A stretch of 64,000 nucleotides of DNA from Siphonodentalium dalli (taxonomy: Eukaryota > Mollusca > Scaphopoda > Gadilida > Siphonodentaliidae), in assembly GCA_032622095.1 (NCBI GenBank), contig CP136061.1, positions 196,154,935 to 196,218,934 on the forward strand, in the 5' to 3' direction. The notes beneath the pieces are model-generated. The model had not been told where the DNA came from and did no database searches. It was given only the letters and a program-made list of their open reading frames with translations. The position numbers were made by a program, and so were the translations under genes. Positions 11,488 to 22,777 of the stretch are shown piece after piece. Each line of letters starts with the position of its first letter. The first letter of the stretch is position 1.

Positions 11488-12233
11488 TCTATTATATATT
11501 TTGAAAGATCTGTTTGTTTGTGTGTGTGTTTGTTTGTTTGTGTGTGTGTTTGAAATCGATGGACTCCAAAACGACTAAGCCAATTTCGATGAAATTTGGT
11601 ATTTGGATGTGTTTTCGGCCGGAGACGAACATAGGCATATTTATTTGTCCGTGCGAGGTCAACTTTTCACGTGCGGAGGTCAAATCTGTTTTTACGCCGT
11701 TTTTGCGCTAATATATTTCAGTTCGGTGCTCACAAATCGATTCGATATAGCGCGAATAATAAATTGCCAGTCATATAATTTGCACGGTTAGAATCTGTGG
11801 CGTGTCCTCTTTCCAACGATATATAATATGTATGTATCCGTTTTAGTTATCTGCCTCAATTATTAGGTACAAGTGGTCCGATGCTTTTATCGGGATAAAA
11901 TCAATGCGTAATTTCTATGACGTCGTCAGAGGTCATAAAGTTAGATTACGTTAACTCTCACCCTGCCGATGCATTTGACTGTGTCGCGTTAACTCATCAC
12001 CGGCCGAGGTATCCGCAAATGACATTGGGCTATATATCTCGGAAACGGGTGTAGCTATCGACTTGAAATTTGGTATGTGAATGTATCTTGCCCCGGATAC
12101 GAATTTTATCGGGTCGCCGAGCACGCGCGACACCAGCTTCGCGCATGCGCAGACCAGATCTAGGAAACGGGTGGAGCAATCGACTTGAAATTTGGTTTTT
12201 GAATAGCCCGGACGAAGTCGGGTCACCTTCTAG
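11488..12233 (+). mobile_element. Helitron-like unit A (first of a head-to-tail dimer)
   Basis: 746 bp. It starts TCTATTATATATTTTGAAAG directly after an A and ends with a GC-rich hairpin (CCCGGACGAAGTCGGG) followed by TCACCTTCTAG. A 5' TC, a 3' CTRR and a hairpin about 10 nt before the end are the established hallmarks of Helitrons. It has internal (GT/TTTG)n and no Rep/helicase gene, so it is non-autonomous. The short open frames inside it recur in every copy and are not genes. Confidence 0.65.
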
Positions 12234-12967
12234 TCTATTATATATTTTGAAAGATCTGTGTGTTTGTGTGTGTGTGTGTGTGTTTGAAATCGATGGACTC
12301 GAAAATGACTAAGCCAATTTCGATGAAATTTGGTATTTTAGGGTATTTTCGGCCGGAGACGAACATAGGCATATTTATTTGTCCGTGCGAGGTCAACTTT
12401 TCACGTGCGGAGGTCAAATCTATTTTTACGCCGTTTTTGCGCTAATATATTTCAGTTCGGTGCTCACAAATCGATTCGATATAGCGCGAATAATAAATTG
12501 CCAGTCATATAATTTGCACGGTTAGAATCTGTGTGGCTTCATCTTTCCAACGATATATAATATGTATGTATCCGTTTTAGTTATCTGCCTCAATTATTAG
12601 GTACAAGTGGTACGATGCTTTTATCAGGATAAAATCAATGCGTAATTTCTATGACGTCGTCAGAGGTCATAAAGTTAGATTACGTTAACTCTCACCCTGC
12701 CGATGCATTTGACTGTGTCGCGTTAACTCATCACCGGCCGAGGTATCCGCAAATGACATTGGGCTATATATCTCGCAAACGGGTGTAGCTATCGACTTGA
12801 AATTTGGTATGTGAATGTATCTTGCCCCGGATACGAATTTTATCGGGTCGCCGAGCACGTGCGACACCAGCTTCGCGCATGCGCAGACCAGATCAAGGAA
12901 ACGGGTGGAGCAATCGACTTGAAATTTGGTTTTTTAATAGCCCGGACGAAGTCGGGTCACCTTCTAG
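12234..12967 (+). mobile_element. Helitron-like unit B (second of the dimer)
   Basis: 734 bp. It is joined to unit A with no spacer (CTAG|TCTATT) and has the same termini. It differs from A in the (GT)n tract and in scattered substitutions. It ends at CTAG (12964-12967), followed by T as expected for A|T insertion. The end lies four bases from the stop codon of the adjacent minus-strand tail exon. Confidence 0.65.
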
Positions 12968-12971
12968 TATA

Positions 12972-13327
12972 CTATATAACTGTCATTGCAGGTATGGCTA
13001 TAATGTGTTCTGATATGATGGTTGGTGGCACCTTTTTGGGAACAACAGTGAAGAAGTCATTAATTCCACTTTCAACAATGTTTGATATAGGACTGGTGCC
13101 CTCTGGTACATACTGACATGTATACTCACCAAGCGGTCTGTGCTTTGAGTTTGCAGCCGATGTGGACAACTGAGAGCTGGTTGCATTACCATCATTATTC
13201 AGATCAACATTAGAGGTAGAAATCACTGCGCCGACGTTTATATATCCACATGCATTTGAATCTCTTGAAATATTTTGGTAATCTGCATTTAACTCGTTCT
13301 CTTCGCACCTCAGTTGACCTGATAAAT
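12972..13327 (-). CDS. Gene 1, proximal terminal exon: tyrosine-motif cytoplasmic tail
   Basis: The acceptor CTCTTTAG|ATTTATCAGG (13328/13327) opens in phase 1, and the frame runs about 118 codons to a stop at 12972-12974. The product is hydrophilic and carries DYQNI, GYINV and EYTCQYVPEG. YQN and YIN fit the Grb2-type pYxN docking consensus. It aligns with the distal exon 7954-8297 and with the broken copy 9423-9522/10920-11146. Its phase fits the donor of the juxtamembrane exon at 22150, which makes it the first available terminal exon of Gene 1. The C-terminal half (about 45 residues, ending in a hydrophobic AIPAMTVI) has no counterpart in the distal exon. The Helitron-like dimer begins 4 nt beyond the stop, so any transcript from this exon has a transposon-derived 3' UTR. 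Confidence 0.65.
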
Positions 13328-13554
13328 CTAAAGAGAATACGAAAATCACGAGTAGTTAAAGGTATACACGATGTCTCATAATGGCCTCAATACAATCCTA
13401 GTAATTTATCACTTTTGTGAGATTCCGACCATAAAAATATGTCGAAAAATAGTTAATGTACCGATACTATTAATGGACTGTATACACCCCCATAAAGACT
13501 TTCTGAAGTCAGAAATGTCTCAGATGTTTATATCTTACGGCGCAGAATAGATCA

Positions 13555-13745
13555 TGCCATAAATACTCTGGCTAACGCCCGTAGAGATCATATTCCACCA
13601 GTACAAAACATTGGAGCTTTATGAAGTTTTGACATGTAGGGTACCTTATAAAGTCGAACAAATAACCCAGGGAGTATATTTCTTAGTTATTATCCGTTTC
13701 TTAATAATGTACTTCATTGTAGACGAAGGTCCCAACTCGAAACAA
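13555..13745. repeat. Partial fold-back MITE
   Basis: The sequence matches 11200-11385 ('ctggctaacgcccgtagaga', 'cttagttattatccgtttct') and the arm of 51856-52195. Confidence 0.6.
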
Positions 13746-14075
13746 ACAACTTGAAATAAATAAAGAGAACATTGAAATTAGGAAACAAAGGGAAAAAATA
13801 AAATATTTCACACAATTACATTCAAATTCTGGCGACTTGCACACGAATCCACACAAAAGTACACAAGGGCACACACGTGTATTTAAATCAATTTCCGAAG
13901 GCGCCCGCTCGCATACATTACCTCACAGACAGGCGAGCAAGTATACAGATACGGGACACACGGACAGACTTTGATGTTTTGTGCTTATGGGCCTTACTGC
14001 GACTAAGAACAGAAACAGGTTATCATATATTGAGTATAAAGCAGACAGTGCACGAGACTATGTACACATAAAAAC

Positions 14076-14408
14076 CAGGGGCGCCGGAAGCATCCAAGGG
14101 CAGGGGGGGCAGAGCCTACAAAAAGGTCACTTTTCTGCAAAAAAAGGGCATTTTCTCCGCAAACTCCAGCTGTATTTGTCGGTTTTTATGGCCGTTTTGT
14201 GATAAAATTGACACAAAATTAATATTCCTTGTGAAATTGGTGGTATTTGGACCAAATAAGTCACATTTTGCTATAAAAACACGAGATTAAAAACACAAAA
14301 AGCATTTTCTGTCTTCAGAAAAAGGGCAAGTCCTGCCTCCGCTCGCCCCCCTTGGTCAAGGGCAGGGGGTCAGCTGCCCCCCTCTGCCCCCCTCTTCCGG
14401 CGCCCCTG
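14076..14408. mobile_element. hAT-like MITE
   Basis: 333 bp with inverted termini CAGGGGCGCCGGAAG and CTTCCGGCGCCCCTG. It is flanked by an 8-bp near-duplicate target site (ATAAAAAC on the left, ATAAAAGC on the right). CAG-starting TIRs with 8-bp duplications are diagnostic of hAT elements. No transposase is present. Confidence 0.75.
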
Positions 14409-14416
14409 ATAAAAGC

Positions 14417-16137
14417 ATTTATCAATTTACAAATGATTCACATCGAAATAGTCCAAGTATCTTCATATTAATTGCTTTCTCACGTTATCCCCGACGGATG
14501 TGATACATATAACTATCTATGACCATCACAGACACCGTCACTTCAATAATATCTTTCCCCATCTGCAGCCACTTATTCCTACTCATCGAATATGTAGTAT
14601 TTGATGAATTTAGCATTTATCAATGCATCAGGTTGATAGTCGGGTAGGTGACAACGATTGTTGTCTCGCACCCACCCGGAACCTTCAACGCTTAACTGCT
14701 ATGTCTGAGATTCAAAATGTTTAAGTGATTTCGGCGATTGTTTTGGAGCAACTAGCTCAACTTGAGTAGATGTGTCCATTTTATGTTTGGCACTGAATCA
14801 AGATTTGTCTCTTTGAATATAATTACGAGTGACTGATTACATTGTTCTAACTCTCTGTCTCAGTACAGGCAAAACACATTTCCATGCGGACACAACCACA
14901 GAAAGTGTGCGAGTCCGACGTTCAAGTTGACAGCCGAGGTCCAGCAATGTTCTGAGTATCTGGATATCAAAATTGTTGCTCAGACTTGAGTGTCGGTACT
15001 TTGAATTGATAGCAAACGGGACACGAACAATCCATTGCTGAGTGTACGTCGACAGAGTTTGAACACTTCTGTAGTTGTGAGCAATTCGTGTTTTCGTGGT
15101 CTGGAGTAAACACTATGCGAACATAATTTCTTTGCTCTTATCTCTTGGTCATCGTCATATTTTCGACACTTAAACATCACAAAGTGGATGAGACAAATGT
15201 TTTCAGTGGAACCTTCATATATCCAGACTTCAACTCTGGTGGGTACTGATATATTTCTGATTAAAACACACACTCGACAGCTAACGCAGTACTACGTCTG
15301 GCGACAATGGCTCTGTGGTAAATTATCTTCGCTATAAATAATTTCTACATGCTTTGCATTCAGTATGACGACACATCGCATAATGTCTCTATTTTCCCCA
15401 CACGCTTTAAACTGTCGAAATTATTGGACATACTTCTATTCTCCTTGCTAGGTATTATTGATAAATTATGCACTATTCACGTATGCTTTTATTGTTTAAT
15501 TAGTTGTAATAATCTCTATTGTTGTGAGCACTGTGTGAAATTATAAATTTACTGACGATTCATTGTGCTATTTTTAGCTATGTTGGGAAACGACCACTGC
15601 ACTTTTTGGAATTCCGACTAACTCCCGAATGACTGCAATAGGTTCATCACTTTTCGGCCCAACGACTGATACGCGACTGATAGCTGAAGCGGTGATGCAT
15701 TTAGCCACTGCATATATAGCAGCCTCTCGGTTCCTCCCCACAACGATACATGTGTGAACAGAACTATATTCTAACATTCAACAACCACCAAGACGAACTT
15801 CAAAGAAACGTGAGGCAACACAAACAGCAATCAACTACCAGGGAAACAATACAACCTATACAAAAAGATCTTAAACACAATGGAAAGGGATGACTACCTG
15901 ACTGATTGAGCCGGGGCCAACTCGTCTTGAAGCGATGTAGGACCAACTTGAATGTTGGACCATGAACTAAGCCTATAATCCGCACGTCGAAGCCGCCATT
16001 GTACCACCAAAAATCCCACACCACCCTCACGAGTTGCACCACGGCAGACAGGGTTACCACATTAGGGGTTTATTACCCCTTGCAGTGGGGCGGTGGACAT
16101 ATTCTGTCCCGGCCTCACATGTGGATATATATAACTA
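14417..16137. other. Spacer between the two Helitron arrays, no gene recognised
   Basis: Unique-looking AT-rich sequence. The short open frames (for example 14980-15273 and 15800-16060) show no splice context or family resemblance that I can support. Confidence 0.45.
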
Positions 16138-16883
16138 CTAGAAGGTGACCCGACTTCGTCCGGGCTATTCAAAAACCAAATTTCAAGTCGATAGCTCCAC
16201 CCGTTTCCTAGATCTGGTCTGCGCATGCGCGAAGCTGGTGTCGCACGTGCTCGGCGACCCGATAAAATTCGTATCCGGGGCAAGATACATTCACATACCA
16301 AATTTCAAGTCGATAGCTACACCCGTTTCCGAGATATATAGCCCAATGTCATTTGCGGATACCTCGGCCGGTGATGAGTTAACGCGACACAGTCAAATGC
16401 ATCGGCAGGGTGAGAGTTAACGTAATCTAACTTTATGACCTCTGACGACGTCATAGAAATTACGCATTGATTTTATCCCGATAAAAGCATCGGACCACTT
16501 GTACCTAATAATTGAGGCAGATAACTAAAACGGATACATACATATTATATATCGTTGGAAAGAGGACACGCCACAGATTCTAACCGTGCAAATTATATGA
16601 CTGGCAATTTATTATTCGCGCTATATCGAATCGATTTGTGAGCACCGAACTGAAATATATTAGCGCAAAAACGGCGTAAAAACAGATTTGACCTCCGCAC
16701 GTGAAAAGTTGACCTCGCACGGACAAATAAATATGCCTATGTTCGTCTCCGGCCGAAAATACCCTAAAATACCAAATTTCATCGAAATTGGCTTAGTCGT
16801 TTTGGAGTCCATCGATTTCAAACACACACACAAACAAACAAACACACACACAAACAAACAGATCTTTCAAAATATATAATAGA
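16138..16883 (-). mobile_element. Helitron-like unit A' (terminal unit of the six-unit array)
   Basis: 746 bp, close to unit A at 11488-12233 but reversed. Its CTAG end faces low coordinates at 16138 and is followed (in element sense) by T. It is the 3'-most monomer of the array. Confidence 0.65.
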
Positions 16884-17617
16884 CTAGAAGGTGACCCGAC
16901 TTCGTCCGGGCTATTAAAAAACCAAATTTCAAGTCGATTGCTCCACCCGTTTCCTTGATCTGGTCTGCGCATGCGCGAAGCTGGTGTCGCACGTGCTCGG
17001 CGACCCGATAAAATTCGTATCCGGGGCAAGATACATTCACATACCAAATTTCAAGTCGATAGCTACACCCGTTTGCGAGATATATAGCCCAATGTCATTT
17101 GCGGATACCTCGGCCGGTGATGAGTTAACGCGACACAGTCAAATGCATCGGCAGGGTGAGAGTTAACGTAATCTAACTTTATGACCTCTGACGACGTCAT
17201 AGAAATTACGCATTGATTTTATCCTGATAAAAGCATCGTACCACTTGTACCTAATAATTGAGGCAGATAACTAAAACGGATACATACATATTATATATCG
17301 TTGGAAAGATGAAGCCACACAGATTCTAACCGTGCAAATTATATGACTGGCAATTTATTATTCGCGCTATATCGAATCGATTTGTGAGCACCGAACTGAA
17401 ATATATTAGCGCAAAAACGGCGTAAAAATAGATTTGACCTCCGCACGTGAAAAGTTGACCTCGCACGGACAAATAAATATGCCTATGTTCGTCTCCGGCC
17501 GAAAATACCCTAAAATACCAAATTTCATCGAAATTGGCTTAGTCATTTTCGAGTCCATCGATTTCAAACACACACACACACACACAAACACACAGATCTT
17601 TCAAAATATATAATAGA
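16884..17617 (-). mobile_element. Helitron-like unit B'
   Basis: 734 bp, reversed, matching unit B (12234-12967), including its (GT)n variant. It abuts its neighbours without spacer. Confidence 0.65.
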
Positions 17618-18363
17618 CTAGAAGGTGACCCGACTTCGTCCGGGCTATTCAAAAACCAAATTTCAAGTCGATTGCTCCACCCGTTTCCTAGATCTGGTCT
17701 GCGCATGCGCGAAGCTGGTGTCGCGCGTGCTCGGCGACCCGATAAAATTCGTATCCGGGGCAAGATACATTCACATACCAAATTTCAAGTCGATAGCTAC
17801 ACCCGTTTCCGAGATATATAGCCCAATGTCATTTGCGGATACCTCGGCCGGTGATGAGTTAACGCGACACAGTCAAATGCATCGGCAGGGTGAGAGTTAA
17901 CGTAATCTAACTTTATGACCTCTGACGACGTCATAGAAATTACGCATTGATTTTATCCCGATAAAAGCATCGGACCACTTGTACCTAATAATTGAGGCAG
18001 ATAACTAAAACGGATACATACATATTATATATCGTTGGAAAGAGGACACGCCACAGATTCTAACCGTGCAAATTATATGACTGGCAATTTATTATTCGCG
18101 CTATATCGAATCGATTTGTGAGCACCGAACTGAAATATATTAGCGCAAAAACGGCGTAAAAACAGATTTGACCTCCGCACGTGAAAAGTTGACCTCGCAC
18201 GGACAAATAAATATGCCTATGTTCGTCTCCGGCCGAAAATACCCTAAAATACCAAATTTCATCGAAATTGGCTTAGTCGTTTTGGAGTCCATCGATTTCA
18301 AACACACACACAAACAAACAAACACACACACAAACAAACAGATCTTTCAAAATATATAATAGA
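17618..18363 (-). mobile_element. Helitron-like unit A'
   Basis: 746 bp, reversed. It starts one 1480-bp A+B period after the unit at 16138 and is nearly identical to it. Confidence 0.65.
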
Positions 18364-19097
18364 CTAGAAGGTGACCCGACTTCGTCCGGGCTATTAAAAA
18401 ACCAAATTTCAAGTCGATTGCTCCACCCGTTTCCTTGATCTGGTCTGCGCATGCGCGAAGCTGGTGTCGCACGTGCTCGGCGACCCGATAAAATTCGTAT
18501 CCGGGGCAAGATACATTCACATACCAAATTTCAAGTCGATAGCTACACCCGTTTGCGAGATATATAGCCCAATGTCATTTGCGGATACCTCGGCCGGTGA
18601 TGAGTTAACGCGACACAGTCAAATGCATCGGCAGGGTGAGAGTTAACGTAATCTAACTTTATGACCTCTGACGACGTCATAGAAATTACGCATTGATTTT
18701 ATCCTGATAAAAGCATCGTACCACTTGTACCTAATAATTGAGGCAGATAACTAAAACGGATACATACATATTATATATCGTTGGAAAGATGAAGCCACAC
18801 AGATTCTAACCGTGCAAATTATATGACTGGCAATTTATTATTCGCGCTATATCGAATCGATTTGTGAGCACCGAACTGAAATATATTAGCGCAAAAACGG
18901 CGTAAAAATAGATTTGACCTCCGCACGTGAAAAGTTGACCTCGCACGGACAAATAAATATGCCTATGTTCGTCTCCGGCCGAAAATACCCTAAAATACCA
19001 AATTTCATCGAAATTGGCTTAGTCATTTTCGAGTCCATCGATTTCAAACACACACACACACACACAAACACACAGATCTTTCAAAATATATAATAGA
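18364..19097 (-). mobile_element. Helitron-like unit B'
   Basis: 734 bp, reversed. It appears identical to 16884-17617 as far as I can compare by eye. Confidence 0.65.
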
Positions 19098-19843
19098 CTA
19101 GAAGGTGACCCGACTTCGTCCGGGCTATTCAAAAACCAAATTTCAAGTCGATTGCTCCACCCGTTTCCTAGATCTGGTCTGCGCATGCGCGAAGCTGGTG
19201 TCGCGCGTGCTCGGCGACCCGATAAAATTCGTATCCGGGGCAAGATACATTCACATACCAAATTTCAAGTCGATAGCTACACCCGTTTCCGAGATATATA
19301 GCCCAATGTCATTTGCGGATACCTCGGCCGGTGATGAGTTAACGCGACACAGTCAAATGCATCGGCAGGGTGAGAGTTAACGTAATCTAACTTTATGACC
19401 TCTGACGACGTCATAGAAATTACGCATTGATTTTATCCCGATAAAAGCATCGGACCACTTGTACCTAATAATTGAGGCAGATAACTAAAACGGATACATA
19501 CATATTATATATCGTTGGAAAGAGGACACGCCACAGATTCTAACCGTGCAAATTATATGACTGGCAATTTATTATTCGCGCTATATCGAATCGATTTGTG
19601 AGCACCGAACTGAAATATATTAGCGCAAAAACGGCGTAAAAACAGATTTGACCTCCGCACGTGAAAAGTTGACCTCGCACGGACAAATAAATATGCCTAT
19701 GTTCGTCTCCGGCCGAAAACACATCCAAATACCAAATTTCATCGAAATTGGCTTAGTCGTTTTGGAGTCCATCGATTTCAAACACACACACAAACAAACA
19801 AACACACACACAAACAAACAGATCTTTCAAAATATATAATAGA
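19098..19843 (-). mobile_element. Helitron-like unit A'
   Basis: 746 bp, reversed. It shares with 11488-12233 a variant ('acatccaaat' instead of 'taccctaaaat') that the other A' units lack, which ties this outer unit to the plus-strand array. Confidence 0.65.
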
Positions 19844-20868
19844 CTAGCAGGTTAGCCCGCCACCGGCGGCTTGTCCGAAACATTGTTTATATTTGTTTTT
19901 AATTTTTAGCTCCACGCGTTTCAATAAGAAAAAATTGTACCCGGTAGCTCCACCCGTTTCCGAGATATGGTCTGCGCATGCGCGAAGCTGGCTTCGCACG
20001 GGCTCGGCGACCCGATCAAATTTGTACCCGGCGCAAGATACATTCACATTGCAATTTTCAAGTCGATAGCTCCACCCGTTTCCGAGATCTGCCTTTTTAA
20101 TCGAGATAAATGCATTTCGTACCCGTCCTAATGTACTATTTCGAGCGATAACAATTGTCAGACTCCCATCGTGAACCTCAACACGAAGTAAACACGTGTT
20201 TCGAGCGATAACATTGCATTGAAGTCAGACTCCCATCGTGGACCCCCAAGACGACGTAAACACGTGTTTGTTCCCGTATAACTCTGGAGACTCTGACTTC
20301 ATATATATATATAATGACGTTATTAACCGCGGCTGTGCCGTTTGAGCTGATTTTAATGACTGGGAGTGGAGTACGGGTGCTCGGAGCTTCTGGAAAACGC
20401 GTGGACGACATCGTACGTGTATTTTACCTCTAGATGGGAAGTTTGAGCTCAATCTGTCCAGCCGTTGTACTATTTCGAGCGATAACAATTGTCAGACTCC
20501 CATCGTGAACCTCAACACGAAGTAAACACGTGTTTCGAGCGATAACATTGCATTGAAGTCAGACTCCCATCGTGGACCCCCAAGACGACGTAAACACGTG
20601 TTTGTTCCGGTATAACTCTGGAGACTCTGACTTCATATATATATATAATGACGTTATTAACCCCGGCCGTGCCGTTTGAGCTGATTTTGATGAATGGGAG
20701 TGGAGAACGGGTGCTCTGAGCTTTTCTAAACCGCGACCACGGTCGTGTCGGTGGGATTTGACACTTACATAGGAAGTTTGAGCTCAATCTTTACACGCGT
20801 TTTGGATTCTATGAAGTACACACACACATACACACATATATACGAAGTCTCAAAATATATAGTATAGA
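19844..20868 (-). mobile_element. Helitron-like unit C (different family member, first unit of the array)
   Basis: About 1025 bp, reversed. In element sense it starts A|TCTATACTATATATTTTGAG and ends CCTGCTAG directly against the TC of unit A'. Inside is a ~338-bp tandem duplication (about 20125-20460 and 20465-20790, marked by 'tatttcgagcgataacaatt'). The core 'ctgcgcatgcgcgaagctgg' region is shared with A/B, and the rest is different. Confidence 0.6.
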
Positions 20869-21152
20869 TAACTCAACAGCGTCGTATTAGACTCTATGGC
20901 GGCGAATCCGCACGGGCATAGCGGTTCTCAGAAAGTACTGGGTGGATCGCACTGAAATTATTATAGCAATATTTAGCGCTTAATATCGCTGTTTCGCGCT
21001 TAATATTGCAACATCTTGCGCTCAAAATTGTGACATTTAAAGCAAATTATTGCTTCTTCTATATTGTTTATTGCATAAATAGAGACAATGTTTTAGATTT
21101 GTATATAATTATAGTTGTAAATGCTATATGTACACTATATGCACAGTATGTA
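20869..21152. other. Non-coding repeat fragment
   Basis: It contains 'gcgcttaatatcgctgttt'-type sequence that resumes at 21760-21890, on the other side of the 21153-21730 element. An older repeat was probably interrupted by that insertion. Confidence 0.45.
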
Positions 21153-21730
21153 TCTAATATATTTTTGGGGACTTCTGTCTGTCTGTCTGTTAGCTATGGC
21201 CGGGAAAACTTCCTATCTATGGGTAAAATCCCAGATGAAGTGTCATCGCACCGATTCTGAGAACGTCAGAGCACTCCTTCTCCATTCCCCCACCACCGCA
21301 ATGGGAAGTCGTGGGTTAATCGCGTGATAGTTAAAGAGCGTTCGTATCCGCAGTGTCGTTGATAAAGAGCGTGTCTGTGTCCAGACATGAGCGTGTTGTG
21401 TCTGTGTCCAGACAGGTCTGTTTGGTACTTATGGGTTCCTAGGAATGGGGGAGATTTTCATCGGGTCAATTTTTCCGCCCGAGGTGACCTTCACCCTGAA
21501 ACGGGTACCCACAAATGATCTAATATATATTTTGGGACTTCTGTCTGTTTGTTTGTCTGTTAGCTATGGCCGGGAAAACTGCTGGACGGATTTCGACGAA
21601 ATTTGATACCTACGGGTAATTTTGTCCGGGGAGTGTTTTGCACGGGTCAAATCGTGACCCCGACCTGACCTTGACCTTCAAAATGGTCAATTCAAGGTCA
21701 AAGCCCGGACGAAGTCGGGTCACCTGCTAA
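21153..21730 (+). mobile_element. Helitron-like element, two short units
   Basis: Starts at 21153 (A|TCTAATATATTTTTGGGG) and 21519 (A|TCTAATATATATTTTGGGAC) each lead into (CTGT)n and 'gctatggccgggaaaac'. The end is the GC hairpin CCCGGACGAAGTCGGG followed by TCACCTGCTAA (CTRR). The terminal design matches units A-C but the interior is different. Confidence 0.55.
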
Positions 21731-22149
21731 TCTAATATAAATATAACACTATCGGGTCTGATTGAAATTTTGCGCGCTTAATGTCGCAATATTTTGCATT
21801 CTATATCGCAATAATAAACGCGACAGATTTGGTATATTGTGCTATAATCGCGCCTTTTTCGAAATTAAGTGAGCTCAATATCGGAATAAAGGCGAGCCTC
21901 AATTTACCACTTCTTCTGACTGGTACTGTACCCAACTTTACTCTTTCCAAGCTATATATACTATAAATAACCATACTACATAAAATAGTATAGATACCAT
22001 TCATATAACTTGTTATACGTTAAGACTGTAATTTGAATGCACTGATATACATGTATTCATTTTACACCCATTACATTGTAATTTGGCAGACACCAATGTA
22101 ATCTTATATGGTTTGCTTAAATATATCTTATCTTAAAAAACCCACTCAC

Positions 22150-22316
22150 CCGTTTTGGATTCCGGTTTCTTCAAATCTGGACACTGGTCCTCCGTCAATG
22201 GTTGTGAAGCACGCAGGCCATCTATGATACGTCCTGGCCCATACAATCGCGCCATCCCATAATACTCCATATTTTCGACGCCTTGCAAACGAGGCACCCG
22301 AGATTCTTCATTTCTC
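22150..22316 (-). CDS. Gene 1, juxtamembrane cytoplasmic exon
   Basis: 167 nt between a T-rich acceptor (TTTTTTTTTCAG|GAGAAATG at 22317/22316) and donor AAAACGG|GTGAGTGGG. It enters in phase 2, completing a Lys codon from the membrane exon, and leaves in phase 1. It encodes about 55 hydrophilic residues. These start with a basic RNEESR patch and include VENMEYYGMARLYGPGR. YYGM matches the PI3K-type YxxM consensus, and LYGPG is a further tyrosine. Position after the membrane exon and before the tail exons, and phase continuity on both sides, support this order. No enzyme domain is seen. Confidence 0.65.
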
Positions 22317-22686
22317 CTGAAAAAAAAAATTAATGGCGATATTGCTAATCCGGTGAACGCGTGTAAAACACTTCTAAATCTGAACATATTCCCTCCTAGA
22401 GGGATTAAATTGCGTTCACTCAAGCATGTAGCCACTCGCCATATTATTTATGATACATGTTCGTCAAATACAAACGACTATCGTCACAAATTTCATCTTA
22501 TTCTGATTACGACATCTGAAGATATCCGATGCTCCAAAATATCAGGGGACTTACAATTTTGATGTACTTATATGTCCTAACCTTTATCAACACCAAGCAC
22601 ATAATTATAGGCAACGCGGTACACGGATATTTTCGTGCCGACCTTTTATTAGAACCACAGAATATGAAAATGACACACGAACTTAC

Positions 22687-22777
22687 TTTTTGATTAATTT
22701 GTTCCACACAAAGCAACCACAACATGTTGATAGTACGACAACGCCAATAATCACCCCGATGACACTATATGCTATAC
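22687..22777 (-). CDS. Gene 1, transmembrane exon
   Basis: 91 nt with acceptor TTTCAG|GTATAGC (22778/22777, phase 1 in) and donor AAAAA|GTAAGTTC (phase 2 out). It encodes a single hydrophobic helix of about 20 residues (YSVIGVIIGVVVLSTCCGCF) followed by a basic WNKLIKK stop-transfer segment. This orients the later exons to the cytoplasm. The cysteine pair at the cytosolic face could be palmitoylated (inference). The exon follows a Thr/Ser-rich stalk exon, as in single-pass receptors. Confidence 0.7.

Noticed and set aside
11492-12445. Recurrent 60-90-residue open frames, also in 16062-19839
   Set aside because: The same frames recur in each Helitron-like unit, on either strand, with no codon signal or known domain; repeat artefacts.
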